From NCBI RefSeq assembly GCF_008367235.1, contig NZ_VTZS01000002.1, positions 248,001-312,000 of the forward strand: a stretch of DNA of 64,000 bases, in the 5' to 3' direction. Under the pieces are notes generated by a model. The model saw only the letters and a list, made by a program, of their open reading frames with translations. It made no database searches and was not told where the DNA came from. Both the position numbers and the translations under genes were made by a program. Source of the stretch: Pareuzebyella sediminis. GTDB lineage: Bacteria; Bacteroidota; Bacteroidia; Flavobacteriales; Flavobacteriaceae. Positions 1-8,409 of the stretch are shown here, one piece after another (the first letter of the stretch is position 1; every line of letters begins with the position of its first letter).

Positions 1-328
1 TTTTATCAACTACAAAACTGTCGACCATAATATCGATAAACTACTTTCTGATGCCCAAAAGTTCAGTTACGAACACACTGCAAAGGCTGAAGCCATTTCA
101 GAACAGCCCTTTATCAACAATGAACATGAAGTGTACGGCATGTTATATGAGGTCAGTGGCGATGCTGCTTCCCAGGCACAATTCTATTTAACGGATAGCA
201 CAGAGCATTTCGTGACGGGCTCTCTGTATTTTCTCGCTAGGCCGAATTACGATTCAATCTATCCGGCAGCGGCCTATTTGAGGGAAGATATCCGCCGTAT
301 CATGGAAACTTTGCGCTGGAAAGATTAG
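1..328 (+). CDS. gldD: Gliding motility lipoprotein GldD (C-terminal part)
   Basis: The reading frame is open from base 2 and ends at the TAG at 326-328, so only the last 108 or so residues are in the window. The visible part contains AISEQPFINNEHEVYGMLYE, then AASQAQFYLTDS, GSLYF and a terminal LREDIRRIMETLRWKD, which I recognise as the conserved end of GldD. In flavobacteria GldD is a lipoprotein required for gliding and type IX secretion, and it usually follows gldE; the upstream genes lie outside the window. The identification rests on memory of the family pattern, not on a search. Confidence 0.85.
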   Translation, partial: FINYKTVDHNIDKLLSDAQKFSYEHTAKAEAISEQPFINNEHEVYGMLYEVSGDAASQAQFYLTDSTEHFVTGSLYFLARPNYDSIYPAAAYLREDIRRIMETLRWKD

Positions 329-335
329 AATGATT

Positions 336-362
336 TCACCAGGTTTTACTCGGTGATTTTTT
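336..362 (+). terminator. Possible weak terminator after gldD
   Basis: TCACC (336-340) and GGTGA (352-356) form a short stem directly followed by a run of six T. It lies 8 bases after the gldD stop. The stem is only five pairs, so the call is tentative. Confidence 0.45.
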
Positions 363-403
363 AAAAGAGCCCAAAAATGGGAGTTTCGTGGCCTATTAGT
401 CTT

Positions 404-823
404 CTAGTTTTCTTGCTCTAAGAGCTTCTTTGCTTTTTCTATACTCGAATTCACTTGTTGGCGTAACGTCAATACCTTTTCCTCTTCTTCATCTAACCAC
501 AGCTTTTTTTGATCTGTAAGTTCTTTTCCGTTCAAAACTTCATCAGGTGTAAATCGGTTGCCGAAGTTTTGCATCCAATCCATCATTGATTTATGGGCGG
601 CCTGTAATTCTATTCTCGCTTCCTTGTATTGCATTCCAAGTGCGGTACTGTCTTCTTTGCTACTAAGCTCACCCACCAGATTGCCCAATTCTGTCATTTT
701 GGGCATTACTTCGTCGTGAATGGCCAAAACTTCCTTCATTTTAGGAGAGTCCTTTTCTTCTTTACAAGAGGTGGTGGTGATGGCCAATATACCAAGGACA
801 AATAGTAAAATCTTGTTTTTCAT
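404..823 (-). CDS. Small lipoprotein, coiled-coil, unknown function
   Basis: A protein of 139 residues that begins MKNKILLFVLGILAITTTSC, a signal peptide with a lipobox Cys at position 20. The mature part is rich in Glu, Lys and Leu and is predicted by eye to be mostly helical or coiled-coil (KMKEVLAIHDEVMPKMTELG; then LDEEEEKVLTLRQQVNSS). Similar flavobacterial proteins are sometimes labelled viral A-type inclusion protein, a name that reflects only coiled-coil similarity. It is monocistronic, with its own promoter -7 element just upstream. Function is not known to me. Confidence 0.75.
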   Translation of the reverse strand: MKNKILLFVLGILAITTTSCKEEKDSPKMKEVLAIHDEVMPKMTELGNLVGELSSKEDSTALGMQYKEARIELQAAHKSMMDWMQNFGNRFTPDEVLNGKELTDQKKLWLDEEEEKVLTLRQQVNSSIEKAKKLLEQEN

Positions 824-837
824 TTCAGTAATTTTTG

Positions 838-845
838 CAAATATA
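838..845 (-). promoter_or_regulatory. Promoter -7 element of the lipoprotein gene
   Basis: Read on the minus strand the bases are TATATTTG, a perfect TAnnTTTG. The start codon of the lipoprotein is 15 bases further on. No clear TTG -33 box at the usual 17-23 base spacing was found. Confidence 0.6.
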
Positions 846-885
846 GGCCATTCCGCTCTTTCCGGGCAGAATGAACTTTTTTGGT

Positions 886-1905
886 TTACATGGAATATTG
901 AAGACCTAAGGTGAGGGCTTGCTTCCGTTTTAACTGTACGCCTTTGAGGCTCTGGTGTAAGGGGAAGCCATACTCTAGGCCGAACCTCAAGTTTTTAAAA
1001 ACCCCTGATGGGGCATAGATGTTAAAACCAAAACCTGAATTTAATAGCGTTCCACCTGAGTTTTCGGTATTGGCCGTTATAACCATCATAGGGTTCAAGT
1101 CGGGGTCTTCGCCGCTTATTCTACCAAGCCAAACTTGTTCGATTCTCGCGGAAATGCTGAACCAATCCGTAAGTTTCATTGCTGCCCAATTGGCAATACG
1201 AAACTGGTTTCCATAGGCATATTCCCTACTGTTTTTTCCAACTCGAATCGTACTTGAAAGCTGAGCACCATAGGAGAAAAGCTGTCCTTGAAGCAGATAG
1301 GTTAGTGCTTGGTCTATATCAAATGTCCCGCTTCCTAGCTGCATAGGATAAGGTAATACTGTTTCATAAGGAGCAGAGGCCTGGGTGACATCTTTTTCGT
1401 CGATACTTCCGATGGGTATTGAAAAACCGAAGCGACCGTGTATTACTTGATTGTTTTTGTTGAAAAATTTGTACAATCCTGAAATTTTGAGGTCTCCCAA
1501 GCCAGAACTTTTGGTGGTAAAGTTTCCTCCCATACGGGTCAAATGATCCATTTTCAAAGAGACCGCATTCAGCATAGCCATGAGGGTCAAACGATTACTT
1601 GGTGCGTACATCGCCCCAAGCATATGCATTTCCATGGGCATTTTGATGGGGGTTACCATATAATCGGCCAATACCTCGTCGGCCGAAGTATCGGAACTTC
1701 CTTCTTTTAGGTCGTCCATGTCCATTCTCATGTACCGATAGCTGAACATCCATTCTCCTTTGCCATGCATGTGATCGCCCATTACTGAAATCGGTGCGTG
1801 CCCGTCGGGTCTTCCTGCCGACCATGTAGTACTATTGTTGGATGTTTTTTGCGCGTATATTGATAATGTTGCCATAATAGTTAGGGCAGCTAGTCTTAGA
1901 TTCAT
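886..1905 (-). CDS. Met/His-rich outer-membrane barrel-like protein (putative metal-linked transporter)
   Basis: 339 residues with an N-terminal signal peptide ending near IYAQ. The mature N-terminus carries a cluster of His and Met (GRPDGHAPISVMGDHMHGKG, then YRYMRMDMDD), followed by alternating beta-strand sequence to the C-terminus, ending in an aromatic-rich strand. This pattern matches the family often annotated as a MetA-pathway-of-phenol-degradation-like transporter, found in Bacteroidota near copper and heavy-metal resistance genes. The His/Met segment suggests soft-metal binding. It probably forms an operon with the small membrane protein upstream (90 bases between them). The metal role is inference. 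Confidence 0.65.
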   Translation of the reverse strand: MNLRLAALTIMATLSIYAQKTSNNSTTWSAGRPDGHAPISVMGDHMHGKGEWMFSYRYMRMDMDDLKEGSSDTSADEVLADYMVTPIKMPMEMHMLGAMYAPSNRLTLMAMLNAVSLKMDHLTRMGGNFTTKSSGLGDLKISGLYKFFNKNNQVIHGRFGFSIPIGSIDEKDVTQASAPYETVLPYPMQLGSGTFDIDQALTYLLQGQLFSYGAQLSSTIRVGKNSREYAYGNQFRIANWAAMKLTDWFSISARIEQVWLGRISGEDPDLNPMMVITANTENSGGTLLNSGFGFNIYAPSGVFKNLRFGLEYGFPLHQSLKGVQLKRKQALTLGLQYSM

Positions 1906-1995
1906 TTTAATTAAAATTTAGAAAGTAAAAGATAGGTGGGCTTCTACCATTCCCAAAAGGAAGATAGTAACTGTAAAACAAGAACTAAGACTGAA

Positions 1996-2370
1996 TTATA
2001 GGCGGTCGGTAACTTCTATTGCTAAAAAGAAAATGGAACTGTTGCTATAGTTTTGAGGGACTATTTTTTCCGTAATGCGTTCTGCCGGGAACGGGAAGGA
2101 TACAAAAGTCACAAAACCAATTGGATATTCTTCCATGGCAATACGTGGCAAGTTTTGCTTTCTTTCTTCATTTTGCTCGATGATCTTTTGCATAAGATAG
2201 CACTTGCCATTACAGTTTAGTTCAGTGTTTTCTTTGTTTATGCAGAGGAATTCCGCGATATAATCCTTTTCAATAATGTACTCGAACAAAGGCAACACTG
2301 GCCGAGCCATTGCAAGCATGTAGAGCAATACAAAAAACAACGCCGATATCGATTTCACCTGCATATGCAT
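1996..2370 (-). CDS. Small Cys-containing membrane-anchored protein, probable copper-associated
   Basis: 124 residues. An N-terminal hydrophobic segment (about residues 8-28, ending at MARPVLPLFEY) is followed by a short motif with three Cys, CINKENTELNCNGKCYLMQK, then a polar region and a final hydrophobic strand. The motif CNGKCYL recurs in small Bacteroidota proteins that I associate with copper-responsive loci; I am not aware of an established function. It is upstream of, and co-directional with, the Met/His-rich barrel gene, which supports a shared metal role. Confidence 0.55.
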   Translation of the reverse strand: MHMQVKSISALFFVLLYMLAMARPVLPLFEYIIEKDYIAEFLCINKENTELNCNGKCYLMQKIIEQNEERKQNLPRIAMEEYPIGFVTFVSFPFPAERITEKIVPQNYSNSSIFFLAIEVTDRL

Positions 2371-2625
2371 TTTGCAAACTTACAATATGTTTGACCTATG
2401 GAGAGGAATGGAATTGAAAAAGGAAGCACCTATTATAAATTTTTCAAACCGATTAATAACCAATGTCGGATGGAACAAAGGCAACTTCCGATTTTAAACG
2501 ATAAAATTAATGGTCTCATGACTGGTGGGCCAGTTTGAACTACAACCTCGGGCTGAAATTTGTCTCTTTTTAAAAAACTAAGATGTCCTTCATCTTGTGT
2601 GAGACGTAAAGGGCTGTTTTTTAAG

Positions 2626-4695
2626 CTATTCGAAATCGGCCTCGGTAACACCTTCATTGACCTTGATTTCCTGAACGACGAAATCAAAACTTTGGGGACC
2701 TACAGTTTGGGTGATTAGAAAAGGGAATAATATTCCTGAAACCTCTTGATAATCAGCGTAATTTAATATGCTTGTCATTAACTGTCCGCCCATTTCCGTT
2801 GTCGTTGTTTCCTGAACTTTTAGTCCGGTTTCCACATCATAGAATGCATTTTTGTCTTCCGATAATTTTATTTTATAGGCTTTTTTGCCATTTATGGTTT
2901 CAATGCCTTCAATGGCCGTGTCAGCTTTTAACATGGAAACCTCGGGAAAAAGTATCGACTCTTCCCTCATTTTTTTCAATTCTTCAGGTCCCATGTCTTG
3001 GCGTTGACCTTGTAGAATCATATATCCAGTGTCATGATTAATGACCTGTTTGCTCATAGAATTGCCTGCGACTTTAATTTCTTGCATGAACTGGTCCTTA
3101 CCCGCTTTTTTCATTTCTAATTGCAGTTGCATACCTTGCATTTGCGCTTCGGCACTTAGCGCAAATGCCGATACACTTTTCAAGTTTTCCAATCCTCCAA
3201 TGGCATTAATATAATGTTGTAATACCTCTTCGGAGGTAATGTCTTCCGAAATGCCTGCCTCATAATTAGGCTTTGAGGTCGGTTCGGCATGGGTATCGTA
3301 ATACTTTATGGGCACCTTTTCTCCTACGAAAGTAACTTGCCCTAAGTTTTCAAGCACTTCGTTTCCCTTGCCCGTAACTACGATACGGGCTTTAGCAGGT
3401 GTAATATATTTACGGGCAGCACTTTGTACTTCTTCGATGGTAATTGCATTTAAGCGCTCTAAATAGGTTTTGTAGAAATCTTCGGGAAGGTTCTCCGTCT
3501 GAATATCCAATGCATATCTGGCAATGGTCGCTGGATCTTCGAGTGCCATGACAAAACTACCCGTATATTTTGCCTTGGTATTTTCCAGCTCACGTGCTGT
3601 AATTGGTTCTTCCCGTATCTTTTTCATTTCTTTTAGAATTTCGACTACAGCGCTGTCCGTTACGGCATTTCGTACACTGGCAGAGGCCCTAAATCTTGCC
3701 GGGGCGTATTTATCATTGCCTACGCGTGAATACGAACCATAAGTGTAGGCCTTGTCTTCCCTCAAATTAAGGAATAATCTGCCTTCGCCCCCACCTCCAA
3801 GAATTTCATTGGCAATTATGGCCGAAAGATAATCGGAGTCGTTCTTTTTGAGGTCTACAAGATTTTCAACGGTGATTTCAGACTGTACGGCATTGGGCAT
3901 ATCGACGAAATTAATTTGGGTGTACTGTACCTCCGAAGGTCTGCTAAACGTAAAAGAGGGAGGGGCCGCTTTTGTCCAAGGTGTGAAGAATTTCTCAACA
4001 AGTTTTTCCACTTCGTCATAATTCACATCTCCAATAATGACCAAGTAGGCATTTGCTGGAACGAAGTAGTTTTCATAAAACTTGGCGACGTCGGTCAATT
4101 GAATGTTATTTACGGTTTCTTGAGTAGTAAATTCCCCATAGGGGTGGTTCTTGGTATAGGCCAAGGCTAAACTCACTCTTTGTGCGATGGCGGAAACGTC
4201 TTTTTCTTGGGCCTTAAGACCGGTTAATAATTTTTGTTTTTCCTTTTCGAACTCTTCCTGAACGAAATTTGGGTGTATGGCGGCCTCGGCCAACAGCTCC
4301 AGAATACGGGAAAAATATTTGGAAAGACCGCTGGCAAAGGCACTTTGCGACCCAAAATTGATGCGGGCACCTAGAAAATCGACCTCTTCGTTAAATTCAT
4401 CTTTTGGAATGTTCTTCGACCCTTGCCCCAATAAACTTGCGGTTAGCATTGAAACGCCTGCTTTATCCCCCTCTAAAATGGGAGGATTATCAATAAGCAG
4501 TTGAATGGAAACCCTTGGTAGTTTGTGATTTTCAACAACAAGAACCTGAAGACCGTTCTTCATTTCAAAAGTCTTGGGGTCTTGTAAGTTGATTTCAGGA
4601 GCGGGCCCCGGTGCGGGCATCTTGCTACGGTCTACCTGTGCATAAGTGTGTACCGTTAGCACTGTTAATAAAAAGGTGAAATAAATTTTTTTCAT
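2626..4695 (-). CDS. M16-family peptidase homologue, non-catalytic subunit with extra C-terminal domain
   Basis: 689 residues with a signal peptide (MKKIYFTFLLTVLTVHTYAQ). Residues of about 40-450 are two M16 repeats (KNGLQVLVVENHKLPRVSIQ; later EILGGGGEGRLFLNLRE). The zinc motif HxxEH is absent: the aligned place reads GVSMLTASLLGQGS. It is therefore most likely the inactive partner of the M16 enzyme encoded 66 bases upstream. After the M16 part there are about 220 further residues (from ITSEEVLQHYINAIGGLENL on) that look like a LolA/outer-membrane lipoprotein-sorting type beta fold. The pair is predicted to act in the periplasm. Confidence 0.85.
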   Translation of the reverse strand: MKKIYFTFLLTVLTVHTYAQVDRSKMPAPGPAPEINLQDPKTFEMKNGLQVLVVENHKLPRVSIQLLIDNPPILEGDKAGVSMLTASLLGQGSKNIPKDEFNEEVDFLGARINFGSQSAFASGLSKYFSRILELLAEAAIHPNFVQEEFEKEKQKLLTGLKAQEKDVSAIAQRVSLALAYTKNHPYGEFTTQETVNNIQLTDVAKFYENYFVPANAYLVIIGDVNYDEVEKLVEKFFTPWTKAAPPSFTFSRPSEVQYTQINFVDMPNAVQSEITVENLVDLKKNDSDYLSAIIANEILGGGGEGRLFLNLREDKAYTYGSYSRVGNDKYAPARFRASASVRNAVTDSAVVEILKEMKKIREEPITARELENTKAKYTGSFVMALEDPATIARYALDIQTENLPEDFYKTYLERLNAITIEEVQSAARKYITPAKARIVVTGKGNEVLENLGQVTFVGEKVPIKYYDTHAEPTSKPNYEAGISEDITSEEVLQHYINAIGGLENLKSVSAFALSAEAQMQGMQLQLEMKKAGKDQFMQEIKVAGNSMSKQVINHDTGYMILQGQRQDMGPEELKKMREESILFPEVSMLKADTAIEGIETINGKKAYKIKLSEDKNAFYDVETGLKVQETTTTEMGGQLMTSILNYADYQEVSGILFPFLITQTVGPQSFDFVVQEIKVNEGVTEADFE

Positions 4696-4761
4696 CGGAT
4701 AGTTTTTGTCTTAGTAGCTTCTAAAAGTATTTCTTTGCCATTGTTGATCGGTCTCCATTTT

Positions 4762-6084
4762 CTAATTCGGGTCGACTTCTTCGGGTAGATATTCTATAAC
4801 TACACGTTGGTTTGGCTTTAGGTAGGTATTCGCCACCTCTTTGATTTCCTCTCGGGTAATGGCATTGTAAATCTCGATTTCTTTGTTGATCAGTCCAGTA
4901 TCGCCATAGAGGAGATAATAACGTGCAAGCGAATTGGCAATGCCTTCAATGCTTGAGTTTGCATTGACGAAACGGTTTTCGAACTTGTTTCGTAATTTTT
5001 GATGGTCTTTTTCAGAGATTAGGCTATCTCGAATCTTGGCTATTTCCTCTTCCATCTCGACGACTAGAGTATCTAATGGAGTATTTCCCACCGGTAAAGC
5101 ATACACCAAATACATGCCATAGTCTTCCTGGTCGATATTGAATGCCCCTACTTGAACGGCTTGCTTGAGATCGTCGACCATTTTTTTGTATAGTTTTGAA
5201 CTATTGCCATCACTGAGATAGGTTGAAATCATATCAAGAACATAGGCGTCCCTTTCTTTAAAACCCGGCGTGCGATAGGCGAGGATCGATGCCGGTATTT
5301 GAATGTTGGAATCATAGGCTTTGACATGCTTTTCTTGAGTTATTGGGTTTTCTTTCGGAAAGTTTCTGACCACGGTAGGCCCTTTGGGTATGGGACCAAA
5401 ATAATCTTGTATCAATTTTTTGGTCCCATCTATTTCGATATCACCGGCCACCACCAAAACGGCATTGTTAGGGCCATAATATTTTTTATTATAGGCAATA
5501 ACATCATCTAAGGTTGCGGCATCAAGATCTTCCATATATCCAATATTGGGATCTTTGTAAGGATGCCTTTCGAAAAGATGTTGACCCACGACCGGTATCA
5601 ATTGGCCATAGGGCCTATTGTCGTAGCTCAATCTCTTTTCCTCTTTAACCACTTCTTGCTGTGTATCGACTCCTTTCTGGTCTATTACTGGGTGTAGCAT
5701 ACGCTCCGATTCAAGCCAAAGACCGAGTTCAAGATTGTTCGAAGGAAATACCTCATAATAATAAGTGCGATCTTGGGTAGTATTGGCATTGTTCTGTCCT
5801 CCGTTCGACGATACGATTTCGAACCATTTGCCACGTTCGATATTTTTACTTCCCTCGAACAATAGATGCTCGAATAGATGTGCGAAACCGGTTCTTCCTT
5901 CCGTACGGTCTTTTCCTCCGACATGGTACATCACCGATGTGGTAACGACAGGAGCTGTTTTATCTTGATGCAGAATTACATGAAGGCCATTGCTAAGGTC
6001 GTACTCTTCAAAGCTTACCTCTTGGGCGACCAGTGTCAATGAGAGAAATGGTGATAGAACTATGAAAAGTAATTTGTTTCTCAT
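4762..6084 (-). CDS. M16-family zinc peptidase, catalytic subunit
   Basis: 440 residues from the ATG at 6084; a longer reading frame exists, but this start begins the signal peptide MRNKLLFIVLSPFLSLTLVA. The inverted zinc motif HLFEH is at residues 69-73, with the distal acidic region around QQEVVKEEKR. The fold continues with the typical YYGPNNAVLVVAGD and RTPGF elements. It is co-directional with the inactive M16 homologue downstream, the usual two-gene M16B arrangement in which active and inactive chains form a clamshell peptidase. It is probably periplasmic. Confidence 0.88.
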   Translation of the reverse strand: MRNKLLFIVLSPFLSLTLVAQEVSFEEYDLSNGLHVILHQDKTAPVVTTSVMYHVGGKDRTEGRTGFAHLFEHLLFEGSKNIERGKWFEIVSSNGGQNNANTTQDRTYYYEVFPSNNLELGLWLESERMLHPVIDQKGVDTQQEVVKEEKRLSYDNRPYGQLIPVVGQHLFERHPYKDPNIGYMEDLDAATLDDVIAYNKKYYGPNNAVLVVAGDIEIDGTKKLIQDYFGPIPKGPTVVRNFPKENPITQEKHVKAYDSNIQIPASILAYRTPGFKERDAYVLDMISTYLSDGNSSKLYKKMVDDLKQAVQVGAFNIDQEDYGMYLVYALPVGNTPLDTLVVEMEEEIAKIRDSLISEKDHQKLRNKFENRFVNANSSIEGIANSLARYYLLYGDTGLINKEIEIYNAITREEIKEVANTYLKPNQRVVIEYLPEEVDPN

Positions 6085-6253
6085 TTTAAAAGGGTTTAGT
6101 AACTTATTTGTTGCAACTTTAAGTTTTATCGTTATACGAATATAATTTTTTAAGGGGGACCCTTGCAATATACTCCTCTGTTTAACAAGATTTTTAGTTC
6201 ACGGTCTGTAAAATTTGCGTAAATTAAAGGAGTTAATATGAAACTTTAGGAAA

Positions 6254-6709
6254 ATGAAATTGTATGCACTACCTATCAGATTTGGAATTGCCACTAGTGG
6301 CTGCCTTATTGCCTATTTCTTGATTCTTTCTTTATTTAATTTGCACACCAATGTGTTTTATAGCCTGTTCAACGGTGTTATAACGGGTTTTGGCATTTAT
6401 GAGGCCATTAAATATTTTAAGTTGAGAAGTGGGGAGGGGTTTGATTATGGTAAAGGATTTACCGCCGGAGTCGTAACAGGTTTCGTAGCAACCCTTATTT
6501 TCACTCTATTTTTCGCACTTTACGCTACCGAGCTCGATACTGATTTTCTTGGAGAACTTTCTACGGTTTGGTTCAAGGATTATAAAAACTTTGAAGGTAT
6601 TGTTTTTTTTACTGTGGCTATTATGGGCTTTGCTACTTCCTTGGTTTTGACACTGTCTTTCATGCAGCTGTTCAAATCAAGCAATAATCTAAAAAGAAAA
6701 TCCGTTTAA
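6254..6709 (+). CDS. DUF4199-like four-helix membrane protein
   Basis: 151 residues with four hydrophobic segments (about 8-28, 35-52, 73-95 and 117-140). The pattern, including the segment GEGFDYGKGFTAGVVTGFVA between helices 2 and 3, matches DUF4199, a small inner-membrane family common in Bacteroidota with no known function. It stands alone between the divergent M16 genes and the rplU promoter. Confidence 0.65.
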   Translation: MKLYALPIRFGIATSGCLIAYFLILSLFNLHTNVFYSLFNGVITGFGIYEAIKYFKLRSGEGFDYGKGFTAGVVTGFVATLIFTLFFALYATELDTDFLGELSTVWFKDYKNFEGIVFFTVAIMGFATSLVLTLSFMQLFKSSNNLKRKSV

Positions 6710-6725
6710 AAACTCCCTTATTGAC

Positions 6726-6755
6726 TTGTACATTAATGATTAAGGCGTATATTTG
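6726..6755 (+). promoter_or_regulatory. Promoter of rplU-rpmA
   Basis: TTG at 6726-6728 and TATATTTG at 6748-6755 are separated by 19 bases, an exact Bacteroidota vegetative promoter (TTG, then TAnnTTTG). Transcription would start about 6762, leaving a leader of roughly 45 bases before rplU. Confidence 0.8.
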
Positions 6756-6805
6756 CATCCGCTTATTGAAAAGGTAAGCCATAAATTAACTAATTATACG
6801 CTATT

Positions 6806-7546
6806 ATGTATGCAATTGTAGAGATGGCAGGGCAGCAATTTAAAGTTGCAAAAGACCAAAAAGTGTATGTTCATCGTTTGCAGACAGAAGAAGGGAAAAA
6901 GGTAACTTTTGACAACGTACTTCTTTTGGCAGACGGTTCTAACATCACCATTGGCGCCCCGGCTATAGACGGTGCGGCGGTAGAGGCCAAAGTCGTTAAG
7001 CATTTTAAAGGTGACAAAGTAATCGTCTTTAAGAAGAAAAGACGTAAAGGGTACCGAAAGAAAAACGGTCATCGGCAATCATTGACCGAAATTGTGGTTG
7101 AAAGTATTGTTGCCAAAGGTGCCAAAAAGTCTGAAAAGAAGGAGGAGCCTAAGAAAAAAGAGGTGAAAGCCACAAAGGTGGAAACCAAAGGTAAAGATGC
7201 GACAGTTGACGTATCAGTGGCATCGAAACCTAAGGCGGAAAAAGCTGCTGCTCCTGCAAAGAGTACTTCCAAAAAAAGTAGCTCTAAGAAGGGAGACGAT
7301 TTGAAAAAGATAGAGGGCGTTGGTCCGAAAGCTGCTGAGGCCTTGGTTGCCGCAGGTATTGATTCGTTCGCAAAATTGGCCAAGGCCGATCCCGAAAAAA
7401 TTAAGGAACTTCTGTCTGAGGCAAGTTCTCGATTGGCCCATTTAGAGCCAGGTACATGGCCTGAACAAGCTCAATTGGCGGCTGATGGTAAATGGGACGA
7501 GCTTGAAAAGTTGCAAGACGACCTTGACGGCGGAATAAAGAAATAA
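6806..7546 (+). CDS. rplU: 50S ribosomal protein L21 with C-terminal helix-hairpin-helix-like extension
   Basis: Residues 1-103 or so are canonical L21 (MYAIVEMAGQQFKVAKDQKV; later KKRRKGYRKKNGHRQ). The protein is 246 residues, more than twice the usual length. After a Lys/Ala/Glu/Ser-rich linker (about 105-165) comes a compact domain starting DDLKKIEGVGPKAAEALVAA, which has the IEGVGPK hairpin of helix-hairpin-helix nucleic-acid-binding domains, then WPEQAQLAADGKWDELEKLQ. The extension is known to me from other Bacteroidota L21 proteins; its role is not established. It is followed by rpmA, the normal partner. Confidence 0.95.
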   Translation: MYAIVEMAGQQFKVAKDQKVYVHRLQTEEGKKVTFDNVLLLADGSNITIGAPAIDGAAVEAKVVKHFKGDKVIVFKKKRRKGYRKKNGHRQSLTEIVVESIVAKGAKKSEKKEEPKKKEVKATKVETKGKDATVDVSVASKPKAEKAAAPAKSTSKKSSSKKGDDLKKIEGVGPKAAEALVAAGIDSFAKLAKADPEKIKELLSEASSRLAHLEPGTWPEQAQLAADGKWDELEKLQDDLDGGIKK

Positions 7547-7612
7547 ACAGTAAAACGAGTCTGCCCTCTTCGGGAACCCGAAGCTATAGGGCAGTAATAA
7601 ATTCAAAATATC

Positions 7613-7873
7613 ATGGCACACAAAAAAGGTGTAGGTAGTTCGAAAAACGGAAGAGAATCGGAATCGAAACGTTTAGGCGTTAAGATTTTTGGCGGTCAGG
7701 CTGCTGTTGCCGGTAATATTATTGTAAGACAACGTGGCACCAAACACAATCCGGGTGAAAATGTGTATGCCGGAAAAGACCATACATTGCATGCTCGAAT
7801 TGACGGATTAGTTAAGTTCGAGAAAAAGGCAGGTGGAAAATCTTTTGTTTCGATTGAGCCTTTCGAAGCTTAA
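7613..7873 (+). CDS. rpmA: 50S ribosomal protein L27
   Basis: 86 residues of normal length, beginning [20 protein letters not shown] with the typical GVKx[17 protein letters not shown] and [11 protein letters not shown] motifs. It lies 66 bases after rplU in the same transcript and is followed by a strong terminator. L27 contacts the peptidyl transferase centre of the large subunit. Confidence 0.97.
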   Translation: MAHKKGVGSSKNGRESESKRLGVKIFGGQAAVAGNIIVRQRGTKHNPGENVYAGKDHTLHARIDGLVKFEKKAGGKSFVSIEPFEA

Positions 7874-7904
7874 GCTTAAAAAGATATTCTACTTTTATCA
7901 TATT

Positions 7905-7936
7905 AAAGCCCTCTAAATAAATTTAGGAGGGCTTTT
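7905..7936 (+). terminator. Terminator of the rplU-rpmA operon
   Basis: AAAGCCCTC and GAGGGCTTT form a nine-pair stem, with complementary TAAAT/ATTTA bases in the loop region, and the descending arm runs into TTTT. It sits about 30 bases after the rpmA stop. Confidence 0.8.
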
Positions 7937-8098
7937 GCTTTTCAATATATCTAGCTTTTAACCTATTTGGCTTGGTTATCGTTATTTCCTTTTGACCGAG
8001 GTTTCCTGAGATTAATCGACTTATTGGTCAAAATATATGGCTTCTTACAAATAATTATTATCTTCATATGCTGCTTTTTCAAGTATAAAATTCAAAAA

Positions 8099-8278
8099 AT
8101 GGCGAAAATTGAAATAAAGGGTACACCTGAAAAATTGGAAAGGGTCTCCATATTTTTGAAAGCGAACAATATTCAGCATTCCATTGTAGACGATTTTGGA
8201 AACCATTCAAAAGAAGACTCTGACAAATATCGTGTACTTATGAGCAAGTACAATGCCTTGAGCACCAAAAAAGAATAG
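8099..8278 (+). CDS. Small hypothetical protein
   Basis: 59 residues from the ATG at 8099; a longer frame starts at 7967, but its extra N-terminus is non-conserved looking and hydrophobic. The protein reads MAKIEIKGTPEKLERVSIFL, then a segment containing HSIVDDFG and a Lys-rich end. It resembles a small alpha/beta protein. I do not recognise a family. It ends 9 bases before the tRNA gene. Confidence 0.5.
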   Translation: MAKIEIKGTPEKLERVSIFLKANNIQHSIVDDFGNHSKEDSDKYRVLMSKYNALSTKKE

Positions 8279-8287
8279 GCTATATAC

Positions 8288-8358
8288 GGCATCGTGGCTG
8301 AACGGCTAGGCAAGGTTCCGCAAGAACCTTTATAATGGTTCGAATCCATTCGATGCCT
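8288..8358 (+). tRNA. tRNA-Cys (anticodon GCA) with C at position 33
   Basis: A complete cloverleaf of 71 bases can be folded by hand: acceptor GGCATCG/CGATGCC, D arm with loop AACGGCTA, anticodon stem AGGTT/AACCT, variable loop TTAT, and T arm AATGG-TTCGAAT-CCATT. The anticodon loop is CCGCAAG, so the anticodon is GCA (8320-8322). The discriminator base is T (U73), the base favoured by cysteinyl-tRNA synthetase, which supports the assignment. Position 33 is C (8319), where nearly all elongator tRNAs have U. CCA is not encoded. Confidence 0.88.
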
Positions 8359-8409
8359 CATTACATAAACAATTACTGGGCTTTACCGTAAAAAAATAGG
8401 GTTATACTT

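Noticed and set aside
2433-2687. 84-codon frame on the minus strand
   Set aside because: It overlaps the end of the M16 homologue in another frame and has no start context or family features.
6254-6709. Apparent TAAAATTTG promoter before the DUF4199 gene
   Set aside because: The spacing inside the element is one base too long for TAnnTTTG, so it was not listed.
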